A stretch of DNA of 54,553 bases from Streptomyces sporangiiformans (lineage in GTDB: Bacteria > Actinomycetota > Actinomycetes > Streptomycetales > Streptomycetaceae). Made by a program: the position numbers and the translations under genes. Under the pieces are notes generated by a model. It was not told where the DNA came from, made no database searches, and saw only the letters and a list, made by a program, of their open reading frames with translations. Positions 26,383 through 34,498 of the stretch are shown piece after piece; the first letter of the stretch is position 1, and each line of letters opens with the position of its first letter. The stretch is from positions 1-54,553 of the forward strand of contig NZ_VCHX02000344.1 of NCBI RefSeq assembly GCF_005768555.2, read 5' to 3'.

Positions 26383-27237
26383 ATGAGCATGAACACGGGC
26401 CTCACCCGCACTCCCCTGCGCCGCTTCCTCGACTACGCCGTCCTGTCCGTCCTGGCGTTCGTCTTCGCGCTGCCCGCCATCTACCTGCTCATCGGCAGCC
26501 TCAAGCCGTCCGACGAAGTCCTGAACGGTCTGGCCGGCTTCCTGCCCACCAACCTGTCGCTGGACAACTACACGGCCGTCCTCGACAGCCTCAACTCCGA
26601 GAGCACCGGCTACTTCTGGCGCTTCATGGGCATCTCGCTGCTGCTGGCCTTCGTGGTGGTGACGGGCGGTCTCTTCGTCAACTCGATGGCCGCGTACGGG
26701 CTTTCACGGCTGAAGTGGCGCGGCCAGAACGCCGTCTTCACGCTGATCCTGCTGCTGATGCTGATCCCGTTCGAGTCGGTGGCGGTCCCGCTCTTCTACA
26801 TGTTCAACGACCAGCGGAACACGCTGCCCATCCTGGCGCTCCCGTTCATCGCCAACGCCTTCTCGGTCTACCAGTTCCACACGTTCTTCCGCACGATCCC
26901 GCCGAGCATCGAGGAAGCCGCCCGTATCGACGGCGCGGGCCCCTGGCGCACCTTCTTCGCCATCATCGTCCCGATGTCGAAGCCGGCCTTCGCCTCCGTG
27001 GCGATCCTGACCTTCCTCATCCAGTGGGGCTCGTTCCTCTGGCCGGTCCTGATGGTCTCCGATCCGGCGGTACGACCGCTGCCGCTGGAGATGAGCGTGT
27101 TCCAGGCCCAACTGCCCCCGGACTGGGGTCAGATCCTCGCCTTCGGCGTGCTTCTGGTCCTGCCCGTGCTGGTCGTCTTCGTCTTCTTCCAGCGCTGGTT
27201 CGTCCAGGGCGTCGCCAGCTCCGCCGTCAAGGGCTGA
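26383..27237 (+). CDS. Sugar ABC transporter permease (MalG type)
   Basis: A 284-aa integral membrane protein with six predicted transmembrane segments. The EAA loop is IPPSIEEAARIDGAGPWRTFFAIIVPMSKPA, and the C terminus ends QGVASSAVKG, typical of MalG-type subunits. It starts 2 bp after the MalF-type gene. The pair should dock to a shared sugar ATPase, in Streptomyces usually MsiK, encoded elsewhere. Confidence 0.94.
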   Translation: MSMNTGLTRTPLRRFLDYAVLSVLAFVFALPAIYLLIGSLKPSDEVLNGLAGFLPTNLSLDNYTAVLDSLNSESTGYFWRFMGISLLLAFVVVTGGLFVNSMAAYGLSRLKWRGQNAVFTLILLLMLIPFESVAVPLFYMFNDQRNTLPILALPFIANAFSVYQFHTFFRTIPPSIEEAARIDGAGPWRTFFAIIVPMSKPAFASVAILTFLIQWGSFLWPVLMVSDPAVRPLPLEMSVFQAQLPPDWGQILAFGVLLVLPVLVVFVFFQRWFVQGVASSAVKG

Positions 27238-27276
27238 GGGGCCCGTCCTGTCAGTGGGCCATGGGATGCTGATGAG

Positions 27277-27690
27277 GTGACCCCGGAAGACCTGGTCCGG
27301 CTGCGCAGAGCGCGAGACCGGATGGACCGTGAGTACGCCGAGCCGCTGGACGTGTCCGCGCTCGCGCGCACGGCGCTGATGTCGCCGGGGCACTTCCAGC
27401 GCAGCTTTCGTGCCGCGTTCGGCGAGACGCCGTACGGCTATCTCATGACGCGCCGGATCGAGCGGGCGAAGGCGCTGCTGCGCCGGGGCGATCTCACGGT
27501 CACGGAGGTCTGCCTCGCGGTGGGGTGTACGTCACTGGGATCGTTCAGCTCCCGCTTCACCGAGCTGGTCGGCGAGACGCCGAGCGCGTACCGGGCGCGG
27601 ACGCACGAGCAGGGGGCGGCGATCCCGGCGTGCGTGGCGAAGAGGTACACGCGACCGGTGCGCGGCCGGGAGGCCAAGCCCTTAGCCTGA
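27277..27690 (+). CDS. AraC-family regulator, DNA-binding domain only (TTA codon near end)
   Basis: A 137-aa protein made almost entirely of the double helix-turn-helix AraC domain (DVSALARTALMSPGHFQRSFRAAFG, then LTVTEVCLAVGCTSLGSFSSRF and the PSAYR end). No effector-binding domain is present, a SoxS-like layout. Codon 136 of 137 (27682-27684) is TTA, the rare codon read by the bldA tRNA. It precedes the VOC-family gene by 4 bp, so the two are probably co-expressed and the VOC protein may be its target or sensor. The GTG start has GATGAGGT upstream. Confidence 0.92.
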   Translation: MTPEDLVRLRRARDRMDREYAEPLDVSALARTALMSPGHFQRSFRAAFGETPYGYLMTRRIERAKALLRRGDLTVTEVCLAVGCTSLGSFSSRFTELVGETPSAYRARTHEQGAAIPACVAKRYTRPVRGREAKPLA

Positions 27691-27694
27691 GGCC

Positions 27695-28111
27695 ATGGAC
27701 CTCAAGCTCTCCCAGTGCTTCATCTCGGTGGACGACCACGACAAGGCGCTCACCTTCTACTGCGACGTCCTGGGCCTTGAAGTACGGGGCGATGTCCGTT
27801 TCGAGGGAATGCGCTGGGTCACCGTCGGCTCGCCGCTCCAGCCGGACGTGGAGATCGTGCTGGAGCCGCCGCTGGCGGACCCGAACGCCTTGGAGTCCGA
27901 CCGGCGCGCCATCACCGAACTGATGGCCAAGGGCATGCTCCGGGGGGTCATCTTCGCCACCCAGGACTGCGACGCGATGTACGAGCGCCTGCGCGACACG
28001 GGCGCCGAGATCGTCCAGGAGCCGACGGACCAGCCGTACGGAGTCCGCGACTGCGCCGTGCGCGATCCCTCTGGCAACCTGCTGCGCATCACGGAACGCA
28101 AGGGCTCCTGA
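27695..28111 (+). CDS. VOC-family (glyoxalase/bleomycin-resistance fold) protein
   Basis: A 138-aa single-domain VOC protein with two beta-alpha-beta-beta-beta units: QCFISVDDHDKALTFYCDVLGLEV and GVIFATQDCDAMYERLRDTGAEI, ending DPSGNLLRI. Metal ligands may include an N-terminal residue of the first strand and the Glu of the last strands, but the canonical His/Glu set is incomplete, so function as a binding protein is possible. It is coupled to the AraC gene. Confidence 0.9.
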   Translation: MDLKLSQCFISVDDHDKALTFYCDVLGLEVRGDVRFEGMRWVTVGSPLQPDVEIVLEPPLADPNALESDRRAITELMAKGMLRGVIFATQDCDAMYERLRDTGAEIVQEPTDQPYGVRDCAVRDPSGNLLRITERKGS

Positions 28112-28151
28112 CCGGGCGACCGCGGTCGTCCGTCCCACCCGTCTTGCTCGC

Positions 28152-28565
28152 TCACACGTCGCCCGCGCCGTCGAGGATCGGCCGGATGACGACCGGGTAG
28201 TTCTTCAGCCCCTCGGGGCCGGGGCACTGGGCGACGCGTGCGGCGATCTCCGTGACCCGCTCCAGGCTCTCGCACTCCAGGAGCCAGTAGCCGGCGAGCA
28301 CTTCCTTCGTCTCGCCGTACGGCCCGTCGGTGATCACGGCCTCGCCGTCCGGGCCCAGGGTGACCAAGCGGGTCTGCGCGGGTTCCGCCAGACCATTGCC
28401 GTCGAGCATCTCCCCGGACTCGGAGAGGTCGTTGTTGATCGCGCCCATGTGCTCGTACATGGCCCGCAGCTCCTGCTCGCTCCAGGCCGGGGCGTCCGGG
28501 GAAGCCTTGCCCCGCATGCCCTCGTAGTCCGCCTGCGTGCCCTGAATCATCACGAGGTACTTCAT
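28152..28565 (-). CDS. YciI / DGPF-domain protein
   Basis: A 137-aa protein starting at ATG 28565 with GGAGCGG upstream. It has the DGPF motif as ITDGPYGETKEVLAGYWLLE and the N-terminal MKYLVMIQG strand. Members are often found beside extracytoplasmic sigma factors, but none is adjacent here. It has a ferredoxin-like fold with no established reaction. Confidence 0.9.
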   Translation of the reverse strand: MKYLVMIQGTQADYEGMRGKASPDAPAWSEQELRAMYEHMGAINNDLSESGEMLDGNGLAEPAQTRLVTLGPDGEAVITDGPYGETKEVLAGYWLLECESLERVTEIAARVAQCPGPEGLKNYPVVIRPILDGAGDV

Positions 28566-28625
28566 GATCCGCTCCTTCGGCTCGGGCATGCGGGCTCATG
28601 GAAACGCTCGAGCGCGCGGGAAAGC

Positions 28626-28865
28626 TCAGGAATCCTGCTCCGCGGCCGCATCGGTGTCGGTCTCGGCCGCGCCGGGCGGCCGGGAGTCGGCGGTGACAAC
28701 GGGCGCGGGCTCGGAAGGCTCCTCCGCGGTGTACGCCTCGCACTCGGGGTTCTTGCAGGGGCCGGGCCCCCACAGGGGGACGACCACGCCCATGGTCTTG
28801 TGCCGGTGCACGACCGTGTCGACGGGCTGCCCGCAAACGGGACAGACGTACTCATCACTGGTCAT
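28626..28865 (-). CDS. Small zinc-ribbon protein
   Basis: A 79-aa protein starting at ATG 28865. Two cysteine pairs, CPVCG and CKNPEC, form a zinc ribbon in the first 45 residues. The rest is an acidic Ala/Pro/Glu tail without structure. The longer upstream open frame has no ribosome-binding site. Function unknown. Confidence 0.78.
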   Translation of the reverse strand: MTSDEYVCPVCGQPVDTVVHRHKTMGVVVPLWGPGPCKNPECEAYTAEEPSEPAPVVTADSRPPGAAETDTDAAAEQDS

Positions 28866-28941
28866 GCCTCCAGGGTATTGCGACACAGGCCGACCCGACA
28901 GGTGAGCGACACAGTCGGGTTCAGTACCGGCGGCGATACCT

Positions 28942-29538
28942 TCAGTGCTGGGGCTTGCGCCACATCGGCCACATCCGTGGGCCGTCCGGCAGGTCGACGG
29001 CGCGGCCGGTGAAGGCGAAGCCGAGTCGTTCGTAGAGGCCTCGGCTGCGGGCGTTGCTCGCCTCCAGATACGCGGGCAGACGCTCACGGTCACAGCGCTC
29101 GAGTACGTGCTGGATCAGCGCCGTACCAAGGCCCTCGCCCTGCCGGGCGGGACTCACGGCGATCATCCACAGGTACTCGTGGGCCTCGCCCGCCGGGTGC
29201 ACCTCGCCCGTCAGCCGGGCGATCTGCTCGATCCGTTCGTTTCCGGGATCGACGGCCTCGCGCAACCGCGCGGGACCGTCCTCGTCGTCCTCCTCGTGCG
29301 CCTGCGCGGGCACCGGCAACCAGAGCGCACAGCCGGAACCGTCCTCGGTGACGTCCACGTACCCCTCGGCGAGCACGATGTCGAGGAAGGCTCCCATCAG
29401 CAAGGGATGGCTACGGCGACGGTGTTCCGGATCGGGAAAGACCCATCTGCTCGCCGGGTCGTCATGGAAGGCCTCGTCGAGTAGGCGCGTAACAGCCTCT
29501 CGATCCCCGTCACCGGCCCGCCGGATCACCACGCCCAT
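28942..29538 (-). CDS. GNAT-family N-acetyltransferase
   Basis: A 198-aa acetyltransferase. The acetyl-CoA-binding motif A is LWMIAVSPARQGEGLGTALIQHVL, followed by the ARSRGLYERLGF motif B. An acidic insert (HEEDDEDG) lies mid-protein. The substrate cannot be assigned. Downstream of eshA on the same strand with a 97-bp gap. Confidence 0.92.
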   Translation of the reverse strand: MGVVIRRAGDGDREAVTRLLDEAFHDDPASRWVFPDPEHRRRSHPLLMGAFLDIVLAEGYVDVTEDGSGCALWLPVPAQAHEEDDEDGPARLREAVDPGNERIEQIARLTGEVHPAGEAHEYLWMIAVSPARQGEGLGTALIQHVLERCDRERLPAYLEASNARSRGLYERLGFAFTGRAVDLPDGPRMWPMWRKPQH

Positions 29539-29635
29539 GCCCTACTCCTCCACGTCAACTACCCGCCCGTGCTTGGCCGTTGCAGCCTAAGTGATCGCTC
29601 TGGCGCACATGGCGAGGGGCTTGAGGCCCGCCGCG

Positions 29636-31042
29636 TCACCGCCGGCGGCCGATCTCGACGTTCTCCAGGACTCCCAGCGCGTCGGGCACCAGAACCGCGG
29701 CCGAGTAGTAGGTCGTCACCAGGTACGAGATGATCGCCTGCTCGCTGATACCCATGAAGCGCACGGACAGGCTCGGCTCGATCTCGTCCGGGATGCCGAC
29801 CTGCTGGAGTCCGATGACGCCCTGCTCGGCCTCGCCGGTACGCATGCAGATGATGGAGGTCGTATTGGCCTCGGTGACCGGGATCTTGTTGCACGGGAAG
29901 ATCGGCACGCCGCGCCAGGTGGGGATGCGGTTACCGCCCATGTCGATGGTCTCCGGGACGAGCCCGCGCTTGTTGAGTTCGCGGCCGAACGCGGAGATCG
30001 CACGCGGATGGGCCAGGAACAGCTTGGACCCGCGCCGCCTGCTCAGCAGCTCGTCCAGGTCGTCGGGGCTGGGCACGCCCTCGTGCGGCTGGAGCCGCTG
30101 CTCGTACTCGCAGTTGTTGAGCAGCCCGAACTCCCGGTTGTTGATGAGCTCGTGCTCCTGGCGCTCCTTCAGCGCCTCCACCGTGAGCCGCAGCTGCTGC
30201 TCGGTCTGGTTCATCGGCTGGTTGTAGAGGTCCGCCACGCGCGTGTGGATGCGCAATACCGTCTGTGCGACGCTCAGTTCGTACTCGCGCGGCGCCGCCT
30301 CGTAGTCGACGTACGTCCCGGGGATGGCCGGCTCTCCGGTGTGGCCGGCGGCGAGGTCGATCTCCTTCTCGCCGTATTTGTTGGTGCGCTGCTCGGGAAT
30401 CGAACGCAGCCGCCGGAGATGGTCGCGCAGGGACTCGGAGCGCTCCGCCACCTGTTCGAGGTCCTGGCGGGGCAGTGCGAGCACCGTGCAGGCCGTGACC
30501 GCGCGGGCCGTGTACTCCCAGATGGCGTCCGGGTCGGTGATGGCCTGCTCGCCGAAGTACGCCCCGTCGGCGAGGACTCCGAGCACGGCGTCGTCCCCGT
30601 AGGGTCCCGCGCCGACCTTCTCGACCTTGCCGTGCGCGAGCAGGAAGACCTCGTCGGCCCGGCTCCCGAAGGAGGTGAGCACGGTGCCGGGCGCGAACTC
30701 CCGCTGCCGGCAGCGCCGGGCGAGCTCGTCGAGCACCTCCTCGTCCTCGAACCCGCGCAGCGCCGGAAGCTCGCCGAGCTCCGCGGGGATGACCTGAACG
30801 CGGTCACCGGTCTTCACGAACGTGACGCGGCCGTCGCCCACGGAGTAACTGAGCCTTCGGTTCACGCGGTACGTGCCGCCCTGCACGTTCACCCACGGCA
30901 GCATGCGCAGCAGCCACCGTGAGCTGATCTCCTGCATCTGCGGTGCGGACTTCGTGGTGGTCGACAAATTCCGCGCGGCGGATGTGCCGAGACTCTTCTG
31001 CGGCTGCTCCTGGTGCGCGTGGAGCTCTTCGCCTACCGACAT
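29636..31042 (-). CDS. eshA: Family 2B encapsulin shell protein EshA (cyclic-nucleotide-binding-like insert)
   Basis: A 468-aa protein. The C-terminal two thirds has the HK97-like fold of family 2 encapsulins (SVAQTVLRIHTRVADLYNQPMNQTEQQLR near 255-285 and MGISEQAIISYLVTTYYSAAVLVPDALGVLENV at the end). A cyclic-nucleotide-binding-like domain occupies about 95-215 (FAPGTVLTSFGSRADEVFLLAHGKVEKV and the phosphate-cassette-like YFGEQAI). That combination defines family 2B; the Streptomyces member is EshA, a roughly 52-kDa protein linked to sporulation and antibiotic production. It should assemble into a protein shell. None of the adjacent genes is a recognised 2B cargo enzyme. From memory S. coelicolor SCO5249 occupies this position. 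Confidence 0.93.
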   Translation of the reverse strand: MSVGEELHAHQEQPQKSLGTSAARNLSTTTKSAPQMQEISSRWLLRMLPWVNVQGGTYRVNRRLSYSVGDGRVTFVKTGDRVQVIPAELGELPALRGFEDEEVLDELARRCRQREFAPGTVLTSFGSRADEVFLLAHGKVEKVGAGPYGDDAVLGVLADGAYFGEQAITDPDAIWEYTARAVTACTVLALPRQDLEQVAERSESLRDHLRRLRSIPEQRTNKYGEKEIDLAAGHTGEPAIPGTYVDYEAAPREYELSVAQTVLRIHTRVADLYNQPMNQTEQQLRLTVEALKERQEHELINNREFGLLNNCEYEQRLQPHEGVPSPDDLDELLSRRRGSKLFLAHPRAISAFGRELNKRGLVPETIDMGGNRIPTWRGVPIFPCNKIPVTEANTTSIICMRTGEAEQGVIGLQQVGIPDEIEPSLSVRFMGISEQAIISYLVTTYYSAAVLVPDALGVLENVEIGRRR

Positions 31043-31232
31043 GAAACACCCTCCCCGGTCATGCGCTGATCTGCACGATCAAGCCTCCCATCACGGACCG
31101 TGCCGATTCCATTACACGAATGGACGGGAATGGATCTTCGGGGACGGGGCACAACCTAGAACTCGCCCACGGGGAACTACAAGATCGAGCCACACGTTGA
31201 ACGGGCGACGGACAAGCGACGAGGAGACGGCA

Positions 31233-31466
31233 ATGGCAGGCTTCCTGGACCGCGCCAAGGAACAAGCGCAGCGCGGCCTCACGCAGGGCAAGCAGAAGCT
31301 CGACGAAGTCCAGGCGCAGCGGGCGGGCAGCGATCTACTCAAGAGCCTCGGCGCGGCGTACTACGCCGAACGGCACGGCACCGGCTCCCCCGACGCCACA
31401 CAGCGGGCCCTCCAGGCCCTGGAGAGCCACATCGCCACACACGGCGACGGATTCCTGCGCGCCTGA
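31233..31466 (+). CDS. Small helical protein, divergent from eshA
   Basis: A 77-aa protein with GAGGAG upstream of the ATG. The first half is a strongly amphipathic, basic helix (FLDRAKEQAQRGLTQGKQKLDEVQAQ), followed by LLKSLGAAYYAERHG and a C-terminal helix. No known domain is recognised with certainty. It shares a 190-bp divergent region with eshA, so co-regulation with the encapsulin is possible. It has no membrane segment and might bind membranes or nucleic acid. Confidence 0.82.
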   Translation: MAGFLDRAKEQAQRGLTQGKQKLDEVQAQRAGSDLLKSLGAAYYAERHGTGSPDATQRALQALESHIATHGDGFLRA

Positions 31467-31625
31467 CGAGGCCCACCCGCACCGCCGGACCAGGCCGATC
31501 CGCTGACCGAATCGGTTCGCCACGCTGTGCGAACAGGTGGTCCATGCCGCCGGGTTCCGGTACAAGCAGCGGTACGAGGCGGCCGCGACCGGTGGCTGTC
31601 GCTCTCCCTGCGTGAGGAGGCGGTC

Positions 31626-32216
31626 ATGGCCTCACCCATGTCCGCGGGCAGTTTCCTGGAGCGACTCAACGACGAAGGCCTCACCGTGGTCGAGGTCGGC
31701 GACTGGGAGCACCACAACCGCAATCACAAGGGTCCCTGGGGCCCTGTCCACGGCGTGATGATCCACCACACGGTGACGTCGGGCAGCGCGCGGACGGTCG
31801 AGATCTGCCGCGACGGCTACAGCGGCCTGCCGGGACCGCTGTGCCACGGCGTCATCACGAAGGACGGCCGAGTGCACCTCGTCGGCTACGGCCGCGCCAA
31901 CCACGCGGGGCTCGGCGACGACGACGTACTGCGCGCGGTCATCGCCGAGAGCGGGCTCCCGCAGGACAACGAGGCGAACACCGACGGCAACCGCCACTTC
32001 TACGGCTTCGAGTGCGAGAACCTCGGTGACGGCGAGGACCCCTGGCCCGAGGCCCAGCTGGACGCCATCGAGCGGGCCTCTGCGGCGATCTGCCGCCATC
32101 ACGGCTGGACGGAGCGCTCGGTCATCGGCCACCTCGAATGGCAGCCGGGGAAGGTCGACCCGCGCGGCTTCACGATGGCCTCCATGCGAGAACGCATCCG
32201 CGACCGTCTGAACTGA
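31626..32216 (+). CDS. N-acetylmuramoyl-L-alanine amidase (amidase_2 / PGRP fold)
   Basis: A 196-aa zinc amidase that would cleave the lactyl-peptide bond in peptidoglycan. Zinc ligands are seen in VMIHHTVT, and the late GHLEWQPGKVDPRG supplies the second His and the conserved Asp. NHAGLG is also typical. The ATG at 31626 has GAGGAGG 6 nt upstream. No signal peptide or cell-wall-binding domain is present, which is unusual for a housekeeping amidase and more like phage lysins or a cytoplasmic recycling enzyme. No phage genes are nearby. Confidence 0.9.
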   Translation: MASPMSAGSFLERLNDEGLTVVEVGDWEHHNRNHKGPWGPVHGVMIHHTVTSGSARTVEICRDGYSGLPGPLCHGVITKDGRVHLVGYGRANHAGLGDDDVLRAVIAESGLPQDNEANTDGNRHFYGFECENLGDGEDPWPEAQLDAIERASAAICRHHGWTERSVIGHLEWQPGKVDPRGFTMASMRERIRDRLN

Positions 32217-32243
32217 TCACGGGCCGGCGCAGGGCCCGGACAC

Positions 32244-33185
32244 ATGTCCGACAATGGTTGTGTGACCAGCCCCTACGTCCCCGACGTCCCCGATGTCTCC
32301 GCCCTCCTGCGGCCGCGGCTGCCGTCACCCCTGCAGGACGTCATGGACGAGCGCTTCGCGCGTCACGGCGTACGGCTGGCGCTCAAGCGGGACGACCTGA
32401 TCCACCCGGACCTGGTGGGCAACAAGTGGCGCAAGCTGGCCCCGAACCTTCGTGCCGCGGCCGGTCGTACGGTCCTCACCTTCGGTGGCGCGTACTCGAA
32501 CCATCTGCGCGCCACCGCCGCCGCGGGCCGCCTCCTTGGCCTGGCCACCATCGGCGTGGTCCGCGGCCAGGAGCTGGCCGCCCGTCCTCTCAACCCGTCG
32601 CTCGCCCGGTGCGTGTCCGACGGCATGCGGCTCCATTTCATCGACAGGTCGACTTACCGTCACAAGAGCGAGCCGGAGACACTGACCGCCGTTCTCCGGG
32701 AGGCGGGCGCCGAGGACGCGTACGTCGTACCCGAGGGCGGCAGCAACTCCGCCGCCGTACGCGGCTGCGTGGCCCTCGGCGAGGAGTTGCGCGGCAGCGC
32801 CGACGTCGTCGCGCTCGCCTGCGGCACGGGCGGCACGCTCGCGGGGCTGGCCGCCGGCCTCGGCCCCGGACAGCGCGCCCTGGGCATACCGGTCCTCAAG
32901 GGAGGCTTCCTCGACGCGGAGATACGCGCGCTCCAGGGCCAGGCCTTCGGCGGCCTCCGCGGCGACTGGTCCCTCGACGACCGCTTCCACTTCGGCGGCT
33001 ACGCCCGCACCACCTCCGAACTCGACGCCTTCGCCGTCGACTTCGAGCAACGTCATGGCCTGTCCGTCGAACGCCTCTACGTCGCCAAGACGCTGTACGG
33101 ACTGCTCGCCCTCACGGAGGAGGGCGCCTTCCCCCGCGGGACGAGACTCGCGGCCGTGATCACGGGAGCGCCGCCCGCCCCGTAG
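32244..33185 (+). CDS. PLP-dependent enzyme, ACC deaminase/D-cysteine desulfhydrase family
   Basis: A 313-aa fold-type II PLP enzyme. The Schiff-base Lys is in LVGNKWRKL, the substrate loop is GGAYSNHLRATAAAGRLLGL, and the phosphate-binding loop is ACGTGGTLAG. VPEGGSNSAAVRGC is characteristic of this family. It could act on 1-aminocyclopropane-1-carboxylate or D-cysteine; visible residues do not decide. An in-frame GTG at 32262 is an alternative start, as no clear ribosome-binding site precedes the ATG. Confidence 0.88.
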   Translation: MSDNGCVTSPYVPDVPDVSALLRPRLPSPLQDVMDERFARHGVRLALKRDDLIHPDLVGNKWRKLAPNLRAAAGRTVLTFGGAYSNHLRATAAAGRLLGLATIGVVRGQELAARPLNPSLARCVSDGMRLHFIDRSTYRHKSEPETLTAVLREAGAEDAYVVPEGGSNSAAVRGCVALGEELRGSADVVALACGTGGTLAGLAAGLGPGQRALGIPVLKGGFLDAEIRALQGQAFGGLRGDWSLDDRFHFGGYARTTSELDAFAVDFEQRHGLSVERLYVAKTLYGLLALTEEGAFPRGTRLAAVITGAPPAP

Positions 33186-33235
33186 GTCCGCTCACCTCAC
33201 AGACCGGTTCGCCACCAGGTCACCAGATCACCAGG

Positions 33236-34498
33236 TCACCACCGGGGCAGCTTCCGCACGTACTCCGGATGGAACCGCCGCATGTACCCCGTGTCGTCGC
33301 GGCTCTTCATCCCCGAGTCGACGTACACGCGATGGGCCCGTTCCAGAGCGTCCGGGTCGAGCTCGACACCGAGGCCCGGGCCCGTCGGGACCTTGACGCA
33401 GCCGTCGCGGAGTTCCAGGGCGCCCGGGACGATGATGTCGTCGGCCGAGTTCCAGGGGTAGTGGGTGTCGCAGGAGTGGTCGAGACGGGGAATGGCCGCG
33501 GCGACATGGGTCATGGCGGCGAGGCTGATGCCCAGGTGCGAGTTGGAGTGCATGGACAGCCCGAGCCCGAAGGCCTCGCACACGGCGGCGAGTTCGCGGG
33601 TACGGCGCAGCCCGCCCCAGTAGTGGTGGTCGGTGAGCAGCACCTGGATCGCGCCGGCTTCGACGCCCGGACGCAGGTGTTCCCAGGCGACGACGCACAT
33701 GTTGGTCGCCAGGGGCATGGGGGCTGTCCGCGCGACCTCCGCCATGCCGGGGATGGTCGCGGTGGGGTCCTCCAGGTATTCGAGGACGCCGTCCAGTTCC
33801 CGCGCCACGTACCGCGAAGTCTCCACGGTCCACGCCGTGTTGGGGTCGAGTCGCAGCGGCCGGCCGGGAAAGGCCTCGGCGAGGGCACGGATCGCGGCGA
33901 TCTCCTCGTCGGGCGGGAAGACGCCGCCCTTGAGCTTGAAGTCCCGGAAACCGTGGCGCTCCCGCATCAGCCGGGCCTGTTCGACGATGCCGGCCGGATC
34001 GAGGGCCTCGCCCCAGGAGTCGGGTACGGCGGGGCGGCCGTCGAGGGCGGGGTGTTCGGCCCACTTGTAGAAGAGGTACGCGGCGAAGGGGACGGAGTCG
34101 CGGACGGCGCCCCCGAGCAGGTCGGACACGGGGCGGCCGGTCAGCTTGCCCTGCGCGTCGAGGCAGGCGACCTCGACGGCGGAGGTGGTCCAGCCGCGTT
34201 CATGGGAGCTCGGGACGGTCGGCAGCAGCGCGGCGTCGATGGCGGCGGCGATGGCCGTGGTGTCGAAGACGTCCATGCCGGGGACGACCCGGGCGGCGAC
34301 CTGGAGACGTTCGAGGCGAACGGTGCCCCCCGTCGACTCGCCGAGGCCGACGGTTGTGCCGTCCTCCAGCGCGAGCTGCAGGACACAGCGCAGGGCGAGC
34401 GGCTCGTGCACCCCGTCGGCGTTGAGGAGCGGTGGATCGCGGAACGCGATCGGGGTGATGGTCAGTTCACGGATGCGTGCAGCGCCGAGGGCACTCAT
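33236..34498 (-). CDS. gudD: D-glucarate dehydratase (enolase superfamily)
   Basis: A 420-aa enolase-superfamily dehydratase converting D-glucarate to 5-keto-4-deoxy-D-glucarate. Seen: KxK catalytic base in FKLKGG, metal ligands in LRLDPNTAW, EDPT and TNMCV, and the second-base His in SMHSNSHLGISLAAMTH, a subgroup-specific glucarate dehydratase segment. Its ATG overlaps the stop of kdgD (ATGA). Together the two would take glucarate to 2-oxoglutarate semialdehyde, but kdgD is frameshifted here, so the pathway may stall at the intermediate. Confidence 0.92.
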   Translation of the reverse strand: MSALGAARIRELTITPIAFRDPPLLNADGVHEPLALRCVLQLALEDGTTVGLGESTGGTVRLERLQVAARVVPGMDVFDTTAIAAAIDAALLPTVPSSHERGWTTSAVEVACLDAQGKLTGRPVSDLLGGAVRDSVPFAAYLFYKWAEHPALDGRPAVPDSWGEALDPAGIVEQARLMRERHGFRDFKLKGGVFPPDEEIAAIRALAEAFPGRPLRLDPNTAWTVETSRYVARELDGVLEYLEDPTATIPGMAEVARTAPMPLATNMCVVAWEHLRPGVEAGAIQVLLTDHHYWGGLRRTRELAAVCEAFGLGLSMHSNSHLGISLAAMTHVAAAIPRLDHSCDTHYPWNSADDIIVPGALELRDGCVKVPTGPGLGVELDPDALERAHRVYVDSGMKSRDDTGYMRRFHPEYVRKLPRW

